DNA of 64,000 nucleotides from Euzebya tangerina (lineage in GTDB: Bacteria; Actinomycetota; Nitriliruptoria; Euzebyales; Euzebyaceae): the NCBI RefSeq assembly GCF_003074135.1, contig NZ_PPDK01000001.1:372001-436000 (forward strand), read 5' to 3'. The position numbers were made by a program, and so were the translations under genes. This document shows positions 1 through 10,393 of this stretch, in pieces. The notes under the pieces were generated by a model. The model made no database searches. It was not told where the DNA came from and saw only the letters and a list, made by a program, of their open reading frames with translations. Numbering within the stretch: the first letter of the stretch is position 1; every line of letters begins with the position of its first letter.

Positions 1-1548
<1,548 letters not shown>

Positions 1549-1564
1549 GGAGGGGCGAGCGGGA

Positions 1565-2089
1565 TCAGCTGCCCGGCGCCCAGTCCCACTCCTCCGGTGG
1601 GATGTCCTTGACCCGCTGGGAGAACATCCAGTGGTGGCCCTCGACATCGCTGGCGCGGTACGTCAGGTCGCCGTAGAAGGTGTCCTCGATCTCGGCCATG
1701 ATCGTGGCCCCGGCCTCGCGTGTGCGGGCGAAGTGGGCCTGGATGTCGTCGACGTAGGCCACCAGCATCAAGGTCGTGCCGCCGTGGGTTCTCGGGCTCG
1801 ACCGATCGCTGAACGGTGGGCCCAGCATGATCAGGCCGCGCTCACCCACCTCGATCTCGGCGTGATAGGTCACGCCCTCGTGGGCCACTCTGGCAGAGAC
1901 CCGCTCGCGGAAGCCGAAGGTGTCGCACAGCCAGGTGATGGCGGCGTCGACATCGTCGTAGGTAAGCGACGCGATCACCTGCGGCATGTCAGCAGGCGGG
2001 TTCTGGACAGGTGGAGCGTCGGCGTCGGCGCTGGGCTGGGACGTGAAGGGTTGGGACGTCGAGGGCTGGGACGGGGAGGGCTGGGACAT
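1565..2089 (-). CDS. VOC/glyoxalase-like protein
   Basis: A 174-aa protein with one VOC (glyoxalase/bleomycin-resistance) fold: ASLTYDDVDAAITWLCDTFGF at the start of the domain, AEIEVGERGLIMLG in the middle and YRASDVEGHHWMFSQRV at the end. This resembles the PhnB-like glyoxalases that bind small substrates or metal; the substrate is unknown. The ATG at 2089 has an AAAGG ribosome site but makes the gene overlap the upstream eamA gene by 101 nt, in a Ser-Gln-Pro repeat-rich N-terminus. The alternative ATG at 1987 lies one base after the eamA stop and removes that tail (140 aa) but has no clear Shine-Dalgarno. Either way it is translated after eamA on the same strand. Confidence 0.8.
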   Translation of the reverse strand: MSQPSPSQPSTSQPFTSQPSADADAPPVQNPPADMPQVIASLTYDDVDAAITWLCDTFGFRERVSARVAHEGVTYHAEIEVGERGLIMLGPPFSDRSSPRTHGGTTLMLVAYVDDIQAHFARTREAGATIMAEIEDTFYGDLTYRASDVEGHHWMFSQRVKDIPPEEWDWAPGS

Positions 2090-3017
2090 CGGGTGCCTTT
2101 CGCGAGGTCGGGTGCTGGTCCTCCGCAGCGTCGGGCATGTCGGCGCCGGTGTCTTGAACGTTTGTCGCACGAACGCGTGCCGCAGGAACACGGCGTGGAG
2201 TCTGGGCGCCGACCACGGCGGCGACGACCAGCAGGGCGCCGAGCACCTGGACCATTGACAGGCGTTGATCCAGCGCAACCCAGCCGAGCAGCGTAGCCAC
2301 GACCGGGCTCAGCAAGGCCAGGAAGCTCACCGAGGCGACGGGGAGCTGCTGGATCCCCTTGAACCAGTTGGCGTAGGCCCATCCGGTACCAACGATGGAC
2401 AGCCAGGCCAGCCCGAGCAGGCTCGTCCCCGACACCTCGGCTGGGAGGCCCTCGATGATCACCACCAGCGGCAGCAGCACCAGACCACCAGCAGTCAGCT
2501 GCCATCCCGTGAACGTGACCAGATCGACGGGGCGGCCCCAGTGCTTGGTCAGCACCACACCGGTGGCCATGCTCACGGTGCCGGCGAGCGCAGCCAGGAC
2601 GCCGATCGCGTCCAGGGCCGCCGCTGGACCGAGGACCAGCATGGCCACCCCTGCCACACCGAGCCCGCCCGAGACCGCAGTCCGACGGGTGAGCCGCTCA
2701 CCCAGCAGCAATGCTGCCAAGCCTGCCGCGATCAGCGGCTGGATGGCACCGGCGGTTGCGGCAACGCCGCCGGGTAGTCGGAAGGCCGCGACGAACAGCA
2801 GCGCGAAGAAGGCGCCGATGTTGAGGACACCGAGCATCCCTGCCTTCCACCACCACGAGCCGTGCGGGAGCCGACGGGACCACAGCAGAAACGCTACGCC
2901 GATGGGCAGCGCTCGAAGCATGGCGGCGAGGAGCGGTCGACCGTCCGGCAGCAACTCGGTCGTGACGAGGTACGTCGTCCCCCAGACCATCGGCGTGAGG
3001 GCGGTGCGGAGGGCCAT
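1989..3017 (-). CDS. EamA/DMT-family exporter
   Basis: About 342 aa with ten hydrophobic segments arranged as two EamA repeats (first begins TPMVWGTTYLVTTELLP, second around GVVLTKHWGRPVDLVTFTGW), the usual design of drug/metabolite transporters of the inner membrane. A roughly 50-residue Pro/Arg-rich C-terminal extension is unusual. Possible starts are ATG 3017, 3026 or 3038; 3038 lies inside an operator palindrome, and 3017 gives the classical EamA N-terminus with an AAGAGA element about 10 nt upstream. The gene is divergent from a MarR regulator and shares its operator region, so it is probably repressed by that protein and exports its ligand. The substrate cannot be read from sequence. 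Confidence 0.85.
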   Translation of the reverse strand: MALRTALTPMVWGTTYLVTTELLPDGRPLLAAMLRALPIGVAFLLWSRRLPHGSWWWKAGMLGVLNIGAFFALLFVAAFRLPGGVAATAGAIQPLIAAGLAALLLGERLTRRTAVSGGLGVAGVAMLVLGPAAALDAIGVLAALAGTVSMATGVVLTKHWGRPVDLVTFTGWQLTAGGLVLLPLVVIIEGLPAEVSGTSLLGLAWLSIVGTGWAYANWFKGIQQLPVASVSFLALLSPVVATLLGWVALDQRLSMVQVLGALLVVAAVVGAQTPRRVPAARVRATNVQDTGADMPDAAEDQHPTSRKAPDVPALPVPALDVPTLHVPAQRRRRRSTCPEPAC

Positions 3018-3030
3018 CCTAGGCATTTCT

Positions 3031-3075
3031 CTTGACATCAAGATACATGCTAGCTTGATATATCTTGACGTCAAG
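3031..3075. promoter_or_regulatory. Twin MarR-type operators CTTGA-N2-TCAAG
   Basis: Two palindromes lie between the divergent eamA and marR genes: CTTGACATCAAG at 3031-3042 and CTTGACGTCAAG at 3064-3075. Both share CTTGA/TCAAG arms, with centres 33 bp apart (about three helical turns). A half-site-like CTTGATATATCTTGA lies between them. Placement and symmetry suit binding by the MarR dimer encoded next door, controlling both genes. Confidence 0.7.
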
Positions 3076-3089
3076 AGATAACCTGCCGC

Positions 3090-3605
3090 ATGCCCGAAGC
3101 CGACCCACCTGATCACGTCGACGGAATCCTCGATCAGTGGGCATCGGTCCGCCCGGCCGTCGATGTCTCCGCCATGGCGGTATTCGGTCGGCTCGGCCGA
3201 CTGGCACGGGTCGTGCAAGCCCGACTGGACCAAGTCTTCGCCGCCCACGATCTGGAGGGCTGGGAGTTCGACGTCCTCGCAACGCTCATGCGCAGCGGCG
3301 AACCCCACCGACTGAGCGCCGGCGACCTGCATGACGCGATGATGATCACCTCGGGAACCATGACCAACCGGATCAATCGCCTGGAGGCACGCGGCCTCGT
3401 ACGGCGCGAGCGCAACCCCGACGACGGACGGCAGGTGCTCGTGGCCCTGACCGCGGAAGGACGTCGGACGGTCGACGCAGCCCTGGTCGACCACGCTCGG
3501 AACGAACGTGACCTGCTGGCCGGCCTGACGCCGGAGGAGCAGGCCGACCTGGCCAGCCTCCTGCGCCGGTTGGGGACGTCGATCGATCAGCACCCGCCCT
3601 CGTAG
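3090..3605 (+). CDS. MarR-family transcriptional regulator
   Basis: 171 aa with the MarR winged helix-turn-helix. LEGWEFDVLATLMRSG and LSAGDLHDAMMITSGTMTN form the recognition region, NRINRLEARGLVRRERNPDD is the wing-containing part, and the C-terminal helix DLASLLRRLGTSID serves dimerisation. It likely binds the two CTTGA-N2-TCAAG palindromes just upstream, regulating itself and the divergent EamA exporter, with release by a small effector. The effector is unknown. There is no Cys in a position suggesting an OhrR-type redox sensor. Confidence 0.92.
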   Translation: MPEADPPDHVDGILDQWASVRPAVDVSAMAVFGRLGRLARVVQARLDQVFAAHDLEGWEFDVLATLMRSGEPHRLSAGDLHDAMMITSGTMTNRINRLEARGLVRRERNPDDGRQVLVALTAEGRRTVDAALVDHARNERDLLAGLTPEEQADLASLLRRLGTSIDQHPPS

Positions 3606-3775
3606 CACGGATCGATCTGGATCGGGCCGGTCTGGCCTGGCGATCCCGGTCAATCCGTCCCATCGGGCCCCGATGACCAGGGGCGATGACCCTCTGCAGG
3701 CGAGGTGACGCTGTGTAGTGGTCGATCCGTGCGCTGCTGGAGTACATTCCGCCAGGAGGTCAGACACGGTGTCGG

Positions 3776-3855
3776 CCTCAGGTACGACGTCGAGGAGGTG
3801 AGGTGTATGGGAACCGCCCGCTTTGCCCTGCACTTCGATCCCTTCGTACCTGAGG
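3776..3855 (+). promoter_or_regulatory. Inverted repeat able to mask the rsgA ribosome-binding site
   Basis: CCTCAGGTACGA (3776-3787) and TCGTACCTGAGG (3844-3855) are perfect 12-nt inverted repeats. The right arm overlaps the TGAGGAGA Shine-Dalgarno (3851-3858) of the TTG-started rsgA gene. In RNA the stem would occlude that site. A short ORF with its own strong ribosome site starts in the loop. The rest of 3606-3775 shows only a small palindrome (3661-3675) and no gene. Confidence 0.5.
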
Positions 3856-3887
3856 AGACCCTGCGTTGCCCCACCCAACCGACCTGA
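3807..3887 (+). CDS. Possible 26-aa leader peptide overlapping rsgA
   Basis: The ATG at 3807 follows GAGGAGG (3792-3798) at an ideal 8-nt spacing and encodes MGTARFALHFDPFVPEETLR plus six residues, ending at 3887, 22 nt inside rsgA in another frame. Ribosomes translating it would run through the right arm of the inverted repeat and could expose the rsgA ribosome site. No homology is recognised; the case rests on start signal and position only. Confidence 0.35.
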   Translation: MGTARFALHFDPFVPEETLRCPTQPT

Positions 3888-4945
3888 CCGCACTGGGCTT
3901 CACCGGCCGATGGCCGGCGCTGCTCGACCTCGTCCGAGACGACCTCGACCCGGCGACCGCAGCCACCGCTGTCGCCGGCCGCATCATCCGAGCCGACCGA
4001 GGCGCTGCCACCGCACGCACCGCCGACGACAGCCATCGCATCATCTGGACCCCGGCGACCGAGCCGCCGGTGACCGGCGACTGGGTGCTGCTCGATCCGA
4101 CTGCTGGCGTGCTGCTGGGGATCGCTCCTCGCGCCACCGCACTCACGCGGCCCCGCACGACCAAGCGCCCCGACGCCAGCGGACAGCAGGTGCTGGCCGC
4201 CAACATGGACCTGGTCGGCGTCCTGGCCGGCGTCGAGGACGACCTCAACGTGCGCCGCCTGGAACGCGCTCTGGTGATGGCCTACGAGTCCGGCGCGACG
4301 CCGCTCGTCATCCTGACCAAGATCGACCTGATCGACGACCGCACCATCCCCCTCGCCCAGGCCCGCGCCACGGCCGTCGGCGTCGACGTGCTGCCCGTCT
4401 CCCCCGTGACCGGTGAGGGCATGGCCGACCTGGCCGACCGCCTCGCCCCCGACCGGACCATCGCCCTCCTCGGCGCGTCGGGTGCCGGCAAGTCGACGCT
4501 CACCAACGCCCTCGTCGGCAGCGAGGTCCTGCAGACCGGTGCGGTCCGCGCGGTGGACGGGCGAGGACGGCACACCACCACCCACCGAGAGCTGGTCACA
4601 CTGCCGACCGGTGGCGCCGTGCTGGACACTCCCGGGCTCCGCAGCCTCTCCCTCGGCGTGGTCGAGGAGGGAATGGACCAGGCCTTCCCCGAGATCTCCG
4701 AGCTCGCCGGTGCCTGTCGCTTCAATGACTGCCGGCACGACGAGGAGCCCGGCTGCGCGGTCACCGCGGCGTTGGACGACGGGCGCCTGGACGGCGACCG
4801 GTTCGAGGGCTGGCGTCGCATCCGGGCTGCCTCGGAGAGCGCGGCGTTGCGCGCCGACATCGCGGCCTACCGGGCGGAGGCCCGCTCGTGGGGGCGGGTC
4901 TACCGGGAGGCGCAGGCGCTGCGCCGGGACCGGGAGGGCCGATGA
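3866..4945 (+). CDS. rsgA: Ribosome small-subunit-dependent GTPase A
   Basis: 359 aa, circularly permuted GTPase of the RsgA/YjeQ family that helps late 30S subunit maturation. Visible parts are an N-terminal OB-like domain, G4 motif TKID near residue 151, P-loop GASGAGKST near 203, G3 DTPG near 255, and the C-terminal zinc knuckle with C-X4-C-X-H-X5-C spacing (CRFNDCRHDEEPGC). The start is TTG at 3866 with TGAGGAGA seven bases upstream; a rare start codon combined with a maskable ribosome site suggests controlled translation. It stands alone as a transcription unit after marR. Confidence 0.95.
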   Translation: MPHPTDLTALGFTGRWPALLDLVRDDLDPATAATAVAGRIIRADRGAATARTADDSHRIIWTPATEPPVTGDWVLLDPTAGVLLGIAPRATALTRPRTTKRPDASGQQVLAANMDLVGVLAGVEDDLNVRRLERALVMAYESGATPLVILTKIDLIDDRTIPLAQARATAVGVDVLPVSPVTGEGMADLADRLAPDRTIALLGASGAGKSTLTNALVGSEVLQTGAVRAVDGRGRHTTTHRELVTLPTGGAVLDTPGLRSLSLGVVEEGMDQAFPEISELAGACRFNDCRHDEEPGCAVTAALDDGRLDGDRFEGWRRIRAASESAALRADIAAYRAEARSWGRVYREAQALRRDREGR

Positions 4946-5079
4946 CGCGGGGCCGGCTGCACACCGCGCTGCACCCACGCGACGCCCGCCAGCGGCAGGT
5001 TTCCGACGCATGGACCGGAAGAGTTGCTCGGGCCATGCGCGAGAAGTGCACCGCTAGCGGGCGGTCGTCAGGCGCCTGA
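4942..5079 (+). CDS. Doubtful 45-aa ORF after rsgA
   Basis: The ATG at 4942 overlaps the rsgA stop (ATGA) and is preceded by a purine-rich GGGAGGG stretch. The 45-residue product is basic and shows no recognisable domain. It occupies the gap before the convergent protease gene. The translational-coupling geometry is the only support; it may simply be chance. Confidence 0.2.
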   Translation: MTRGRLHTALHPRDARQRQVSDAWTGRVARAMREKCTASGRSSGA

Positions 5080-5093
5080 CGGCGCGGTCCCGG

Positions 5094-6980
5094 CTACGCG
5101 CAGGGTGCCTGGGCCGCCTGCTGAATGGTCGGCAGCACGCCATCGGCAACCAGGTTGGTGCTGCCGATGGCGAGGACCTGCGCGTCCAGCCCACAGACGC
5201 TGTCCAGCACGGACTGCTGCACCTCGGTCCCATCCCCCTCCAGCGGCGCGAACACACCACCGAAGTTCCCGACGATCTGGGACGCGGCCAGCACGTGGGC
5301 GAAGGCGTCATCCCGGCGCAGGTTCACGGTGACGATCGTGTCCGGGGTGGTGATGGACTCACCCTCGAACTCGAACACCTCGTCGTTGCGCTGGAACAAC
5401 GCACGGGTCTCCGCGGCGATGGCAGCAGCTGTCTCGATGCGGGTCGGGCCCTCCAACTCGCGGATGGTGGCGTCAGCCGGGACGATCCCGCCGATCTCGT
5501 CCCGCACGGCCTGGCTGATCACGGCGTCACCACCCAGGATCCCGACGTAGCCGGGTTGGTTGGTTCGCAGGTACTCCGCCGCGGGTCCACCCAGCGCGTC
5601 GGTCGGGGTCAACAGCACGGGGATGCCGAACCAAGCGGAGAGAGACCCGACGGCAACGGCGTCCGGCCAATTGCCCTCGAAGGCGATGAACACACCGTCG
5701 AAGGGTGGGGTGAGCCCACCGTTGACCACCTGGTTCACCTCGTCGGCGACGAGCGCCGCCGTCTGCTGCCGGCCTGCGCCGGCCAGTCGGACCGGGGTGA
5801 AACCGGCCTGACGCAGGGTCTCGTCGACCTCAAGGCCGATCACGGCCGTTCCCCCGAGGATGTAGATGGTGCCGTTGTCCGGGACGACGCGTTGGAACTC
5901 CGCGACGGTCCGTGGGTCGAGGCTCGCATCGGCGTTGACGTATAGCAGCGGCCCGAAGTAGGAGGCCAGCGCCGATCCGCCCAGCGCGTCCGGGAAGTTC
6001 GAGGACAGCGCGAGGACGCCGAATGCCGCCTCGGTGCGGAACACCCGCTGGGACATCGCTATCGCGTTGTCGACCGGGTTGTCGCCGTCGGCTCCCTGGA
6101 TGCGGTTGGGGTCGGCCTCGTTGCCGGTGGGCTGCGCGCCTGCCGGGCCGGGATCGGGGTCGCCCGCGTCGATCACGCCGCCGGTCACGCCGTTGATCCA
6201 CTCGGTGTAGGTCGTGACCTGGGCGTAGACCCCCGCGTTGTCGACGCCACAGATGCCGCCGAAGGAGACCACGCCGAACTGGACCGGCTCGCCGTTCACG
6301 ACGTCGAAGAGCGGCCCGCCCGAGTCGCCCTGGCACGAGTCGCGACCGGGGTTGTTGACGTCATTGGTCGGGTTGCCCGCGCACACCATGGTGTCGGGGA
6401 CGAGGTTGTAGCCCTGCGCGCAGTCGGCGTCTGAGACCACGTCCACATCCACCTCGAGCAGCACGTCCGATGCGGGACCATCCGTCCTGATGGCGCCGTA
6501 CCCGATGACCGTTGCCGTGGTCGGCGGCGCGTTCAGCGCCAGATCGTTCGGACCCGCAAGCCGGACCGGCGTGACATTCGTCATCTCGTTGGTGCGGACC
6601 AGGGCCATGTCGTTGTTGGTGGTTCCCGGGTCGTAGTCCGGGTGAGGGATGATCTGGGCTGCAGTCACCTCGTCTCCCTCGGTGACCCAGTTGTTGGCGT
6701 TGACCACGAACGACAGCCGATCCGGCGTGATCGAGGGCTGTCCACGGCCGTCGATCACGCAGTGCGCTGCGGTCAGGATCCAGTTCGGTGCGATGACCGA
6801 GGCGCCGCAGGCCTGGCCACCGTCTTCGAGGAAGGCAGCCATCCAGGGGTACTCCCCGGGGTCGGCTGGTTGACCGTTCACGATGGCGAAGGTGTCCGAG
6901 GTGGTGTGGCCGACGGCTGCCGCCGGTACGGCCGACAGTCCCAGGCACAGGGCAAGGACCAGGGTGAGTACTCGTTTCAT
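5094..6980 (-). CDS. Secreted trypsin-like serine protease with cell-wall-binding-2 repeats
   Basis: 628 aa from ATG 6980. Residues 1-25 (MKRVLTLVLALCLGLSAVPA) form a Sec signal peptide. An S1 protease domain follows with triad His in TAAHC, Asp in NNDMALV and Ser in GDSGGP; the domain begins with the activation-type sequence IVNGQPADPGEYPW. The C-terminal half contains three repeats typical of cell-wall-binding repeat 2 (PF04122), each with a pattern like ALSSNFPDALGGSALA and ILGGTAVI. The protein is probably exported, self-activated by cleavage before IVNG, and retained at the envelope. It diverges from the BTAD regulator gene at 7094. Confidence 0.93.
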   Translation of the reverse strand: MKRVLTLVLALCLGLSAVPAAAVGHTTSDTFAIVNGQPADPGEYPWMAAFLEDGGQACGASVIAPNWILTAAHCVIDGRGQPSITPDRLSFVVNANNWVTEGDEVTAAQIIPHPDYDPGTTNNDMALVRTNEMTNVTPVRLAGPNDLALNAPPTTATVIGYGAIRTDGPASDVLLEVDVDVVSDADCAQGYNLVPDTMVCAGNPTNDVNNPGRDSCQGDSGGPLFDVVNGEPVQFGVVSFGGICGVDNAGVYAQVTTYTEWINGVTGGVIDAGDPDPGPAGAQPTGNEADPNRIQGADGDNPVDNAIAMSQRVFRTEAAFGVLALSSNFPDALGGSALASYFGPLLYVNADASLDPRTVAEFQRVVPDNGTIYILGGTAVIGLEVDETLRQAGFTPVRLAGAGRQQTAALVADEVNQVVNGGLTPPFDGVFIAFEGNWPDAVAVGSLSAWFGIPVLLTPTDALGGPAAEYLRTNQPGYVGILGGDAVISQAVRDEIGGIVPADATIRELEGPTRIETAAAIAAETRALFQRNDEVFEFEGESITTPDTIVTVNLRRDDAFAHVLAASQIVGNFGGVFAPLEGDGTEVQQSVLDSVCGLDAQVLAIGSTNLVADGVLPTIQQAAQAPCA

Positions 6981-7093
6981 GACGTGTCCGTTCTGTTGAG
7001 GTGAGATCGCGCACGCTAGGAACGAAGCGTTTCTGTACCGTTTGTTGCACTCGGGCCGCCACCGGCCCGACGAAGAACTCCGGACGTGAGCCA

Positions 7094-10000
7094 GTGCAGT
7101 TGAGTCACCCATCACCACACCGCTTGGGGTTGCTGGGCCACGCACGGATGACCTCAGCCGGCGGGCACGAGGTCAGCCTGTCGGACAAGCACCTGGCCCT
7201 CGTGGCCTATCTGGCGTTGGAGCACGACCGGCCACATGATCGTCAGCGGATCGCGGAGCTGTTCTGGCCCGACGTCACCCGCGGCCGGGAGCGGGACAAC
7301 CTCAGGCTGGCGCTGCACAAGATCCGGGGCGCCATGGGCGAAGAGGCCACCTGGCTCCACGTCGACCGCAACAGCCTCCAGGTCACGATCGCACGTGGCG
7401 GTGCGCACCCACCGGGCGGAAACCCGCTCGGCCTCGATCTGGATGTCGAGCGCCTGCTCGAGGGCGGGGTGACGGGGGACCACGACGGAACCCGCATACC
7501 CATCCCCGCGGTGGCACCACTGGCTCCGTTCCTCCCCGACAGTCTCTCCGACCTGGCGTCGTGGTGGCAGGGCTGGGGGGAACGGGTCCGGACCGCAGCG
7601 GTGACCGGACTGGGGACGGTCGGCAGAGACGCGCTCGACGAGGGACGGCTGGACACCGTCCACGCCGCAGCCGACCAGCTCGTGATCATCGATCCGCTGG
7701 CCGTGGAGGGCTGGGAACTGCACATCCGCGGACACCTCCGGGCCAACCGGTCCACGGAGGCAGGTCGCCTCCTCGAGCGCTTCGACGCTCAACTGCAGGA
7801 GCAGTTGGGCGTGGCTGCACCAGAGCGGTTGAGGGATCTGGTGGCCCGCGCCGCGCAACGCCGAGCCGAACCCGTTCACGCCGCGCCGGGCGAGCGCTCG
7901 TTGGCGCAACTGCCGCTCCCGCGGCCCGCGACCCCCTTGGCCGGGCGGGCGGCCGAACTGGCAGAGCTGCAGACCGGGATGCGGGAGCGGCTCAGCCGGC
8001 TCATCACCCTCGTCGGTCCAGGTGGTGCGGGGAAGACCCGACTGTCCCTCGAGGTGGCGACCCGCGAGCAGCACCGATTCGGGGACGGCGCGGCGTTCGT
8101 GCGATTGGACACCATCACCGACCCCTCCGCCATCCCCTCGGTGGTCGGACAGTCGCTCGGCCTGTCCGGCATCGCGACCGCTCCCGACCCCCTCGAGCGC
8201 CTGTGTCAGGTCCTGGCTGAGCGCGAGGTGCTCATCGTCGCCGACAACCTCGAGCACCTCGTGGCGGCTGCGACGGGTCAAGGAGATGTCGCGGCCACCG
8301 TCTTCTCGACGATGGTCCGCCGCTGCCCCGACCTCGTGGTCCTCGCCACCAGCCGCCTGCCGCTGGGCGCTCGCGGCGAGCGCGTCGTGCCACTGACCGG
8401 ACTGGACACGCCAGCTGAACACGGCGGCGCCCACACCGCGGCGTCCGTCACGGCTGTCGACTCGGCGCAGCTGCTGCTGGACCGGATCAGGCGCCACGAC
8501 CGGCGCATCGAATTCGACGAGACGTCGATACGGGCGGTCTCCGACATCTGCAACCTGGTCGGCGGCCTGCCGCTCGGTCTGGAGCTGGCCGCCTCCGCCG
8601 TGCGGGTCATGACCCTTCCCGAGATCGCAGAAACCCTGCGCACCGCACCTCGAACGTTGCCGTCGACGCGCCGTGACGGGCCCGACCGGCACCGGGACCT
8701 GGCCACCATCTACGCCACAACGGTCGCAACCCTGGCACCAGCCGACCGGGCGACCCTGGAACGCCTGGCCGTCTTCGTCGGAGGCTTCTCCGCAGAGCAC
8801 GCCGGTGCTGTGGCCGATGCGGACTCCGACGCACTGGCCACCTTGGTGACGTCGGGCCTGCTGGATCATCAGCCCGATGGGCGCTACCGAATGCACGAGC
8901 TGATCCGGCAGTTGGCCACCGCCGCTCGACCGGACCCCGACGATCCGGATGACGTTGCAGCTCGGCATTCCCGGCGGTTCCTGACCGATCTGGAGGAGGC
9001 AGCACCAGCCCTGAATCGGGCCGGGGCGGGCAAGATCGTCGCGGCGCTCGATGCCGATCGGGGCAACATCCTGGCGGCCTGGTCCTACGCCGTGGCACGC
9101 GGCTGGGGAGAGCGCCTGCTGGCGGCATCAGCGGGCCTCACGTCCTGGAGCCTGTCCAGCGGGCTCGTCCCGGAGCACCGATCACTGGTCATGGCCGCGG
9201 CTCCGCTGGCGACCACGGACGTCGAGCGGGCCACCTGGCTGCTTCGCGAGATCTCCACCATCGACGTGTACGCCACGGGCGCCGGACCGATCCCGCAACT
9301 CGCCGAGCGCATCCGGGGCCTCGACGACGGAACTCCGCAGTTCGCCGAGTTGATCGCCAAAGCCGAGCTGGAGCGCGGCTACAGCCAGATCGAGCAGGAG
9401 AGCCGCCTGGAGGAGGGGCGGGCCGCCATGTTGTGCGCCGCGGATCTCGCGTCAGGCGGCAGTCCGACCCTGCGAGCGTTCATCGAGCTCCGCCTCGGCT
9501 ATCAGGGCCTTGACGTGGCGGACTTCGAGGAGGCACTGCAACGGATGACCGTGGCCCTGCGGATGTTCGAGGACGAGGGTCACCTGCGCGGCGTCGCCAC
9601 GGCCCGCAAGGGGCTGGCGCACGTCCACGACGAGCGCTTCGACCTGTGGCCGGCACTGCAGGAGGTGAGCGCCGCCGAGGAGACCTTCGCCGCGCTCGGC
9701 AACCGCATCTGGGTCATGTACAGCCAGGAGCTGCGCGGAACGGTGCTCACCCGGCTGGGCCACTACGACGAGGCGTGCGAGGTGCTCGAGGCCGTCGTCC
9801 AGTACTTCCACGATCAGGGTGGTGCCGTCACCGCGATGGTGACCCAGGCGTGGCTGGGCGTCGCCCAGATCGGTCGTGGCCAGGACGACGACGGCTTTCG
9901 ACGTCTGAGCGAAGGCATCTCCGCGATGCGCACGTCGAGTGAGCTGAACATGCTGCGCTTCCAGCTGTTCGACTTCGTCCGCGCACTGCGAGATCGGGGC

Positions 10001-10387
10001 CGTCGATTGGAGGCTGACCTGGATGTCACGGAACTGATCAGGCTGAACACCAAGATGGAGAGCGCGGTGCTCATAGCCGCGGGGCGGGTCCTGCGAGCAC
10101 ATGTGCGACTGCCCGACGGGATCACACCCGCCGTCGAGGAGGACATCTCAGCAGGCTGGGCAGCGATCCGTGACGGGCTGGTCGGCCGGCTGCTGGATCC
10201 GTTGGCCACCCTGTTGGAGGCGCGGGAGGTGCTCGAGGCGATGGGACGAACTGACGACGCGGCGGAGGCGCTGGTGCTGGCTCGGGACCGTCTGCGAGCG
10301 GTGGCCGGTCGGATCACCGATGCCGACGCCCGTCGGCGGTTCCTGCAGGACGTGCCCGCCTGCCGCGCCGTGCTGGCGGCCACGTGA
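7094..10387 (+). CDS. AfsR/SARP-like regulator: BTAD, NB-ARC-type ATPase, TPR
   Basis: About 1097 aa. The N-terminus carries a winged helix of the OmpR type (LSDKHLALVAYLAL, ERDNLRLALHKIRGAMG) followed by a bacterial transcriptional activation domain (WELHIRGHLRANRSTEAGRL). A P-loop ATPase follows with Walker A VGPGGAGKTR near residue 315, Walker B VLIVADNLEHL and GLPLGLELAAS. The last 400 residues are TPR-like helical repeats. Such proteins are ATP-dependent one-component activators of secondary metabolism or stress genes. The start is uncertain: GTG 7094 leaves 113 nt for the divergent promoters, whereas GTG 7001 would leave almost none. It converges on the response regulator with 6 nt between them. 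Confidence 0.85.
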   Translation: MQLSHPSPHRLGLLGHARMTSAGGHEVSLSDKHLALVAYLALEHDRPHDRQRIAELFWPDVTRGRERDNLRLALHKIRGAMGEEATWLHVDRNSLQVTIARGGAHPPGGNPLGLDLDVERLLEGGVTGDHDGTRIPIPAVAPLAPFLPDSLSDLASWWQGWGERVRTAAVTGLGTVGRDALDEGRLDTVHAAADQLVIIDPLAVEGWELHIRGHLRANRSTEAGRLLERFDAQLQEQLGVAAPERLRDLVARAAQRRAEPVHAAPGERSLAQLPLPRPATPLAGRAAELAELQTGMRERLSRLITLVGPGGAGKTRLSLEVATREQHRFGDGAAFVRLDTITDPSAIPSVVGQSLGLSGIATAPDPLERLCQVLAEREVLIVADNLEHLVAAATGQGDVAATVFSTMVRRCPDLVVLATSRLPLGARGERVVPLTGLDTPAEHGGAHTAASVTAVDSAQLLLDRIRRHDRRIEFDETSIRAVSDICNLVGGLPLGLELAASAVRVMTLPEIAETLRTAPRTLPSTRRDGPDRHRDLATIYATTVATLAPADRATLERLAVFVGGFSAEHAGAVADADSDALATLVTSGLLDHQPDGRYRMHELIRQLATAARPDPDDPDDVAARHSRRFLTDLEEAAPALNRAGAGKIVAALDADRGNILAAWSYAVARGWGERLLAASAGLTSWSLSSGLVPEHRSLVMAAAPLATTDVERATWLLREISTIDVYATGAGPIPQLAERIRGLDDGTPQFAELIAKAELERGYSQIEQESRLEEGRAAMLCAADLASGGSPTLRAFIELRLGYQGLDVADFEEALQRMTVALRMFEDEGHLRGVATARKGLAHVHDERFDLWPALQEVSAAEETFAALGNRIWVMYSQELRGTVLTRLGHYDEACEVLEAVVQYFHDQGGAVTAMVTQAWLGVAQIGRGQDDDGFRRLSEGISAMRTSSELNMLRFQLFDFVRALRDRGRRLEADLDVTELIRLNTKMESAVLIAAGRVLRAHVRLPDGITPAVEEDISAGWAAIRDGLVGRLLDPLATLLEAREVLEAMGRTDDAAEALVLARDRLRAVAGRITDADARRRFLQDVPACRAVLAAT

Positions 10388-10393
10388 GCCGCA

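Noticed and set aside
3661..3675. Small palindrome CATCGGG-C-CCCGATG after marR as a terminator
   Set aside because: The loop is too short and there is no U-rich tract, so a terminator cannot be supported.
3018..3893. N-terminal extension of the EamA frame up to 3893
   Set aside because: It is antisense to the marR gene and lacks hydrophobic character; the real protein starts around 3017-3026.
7154..8968. A 604-codon minus-strand frame opposite the BTAD/NB-ARC regulator
   Set aside because: No domain or start signal; the plus-strand frame has Walker motifs and BTAD.
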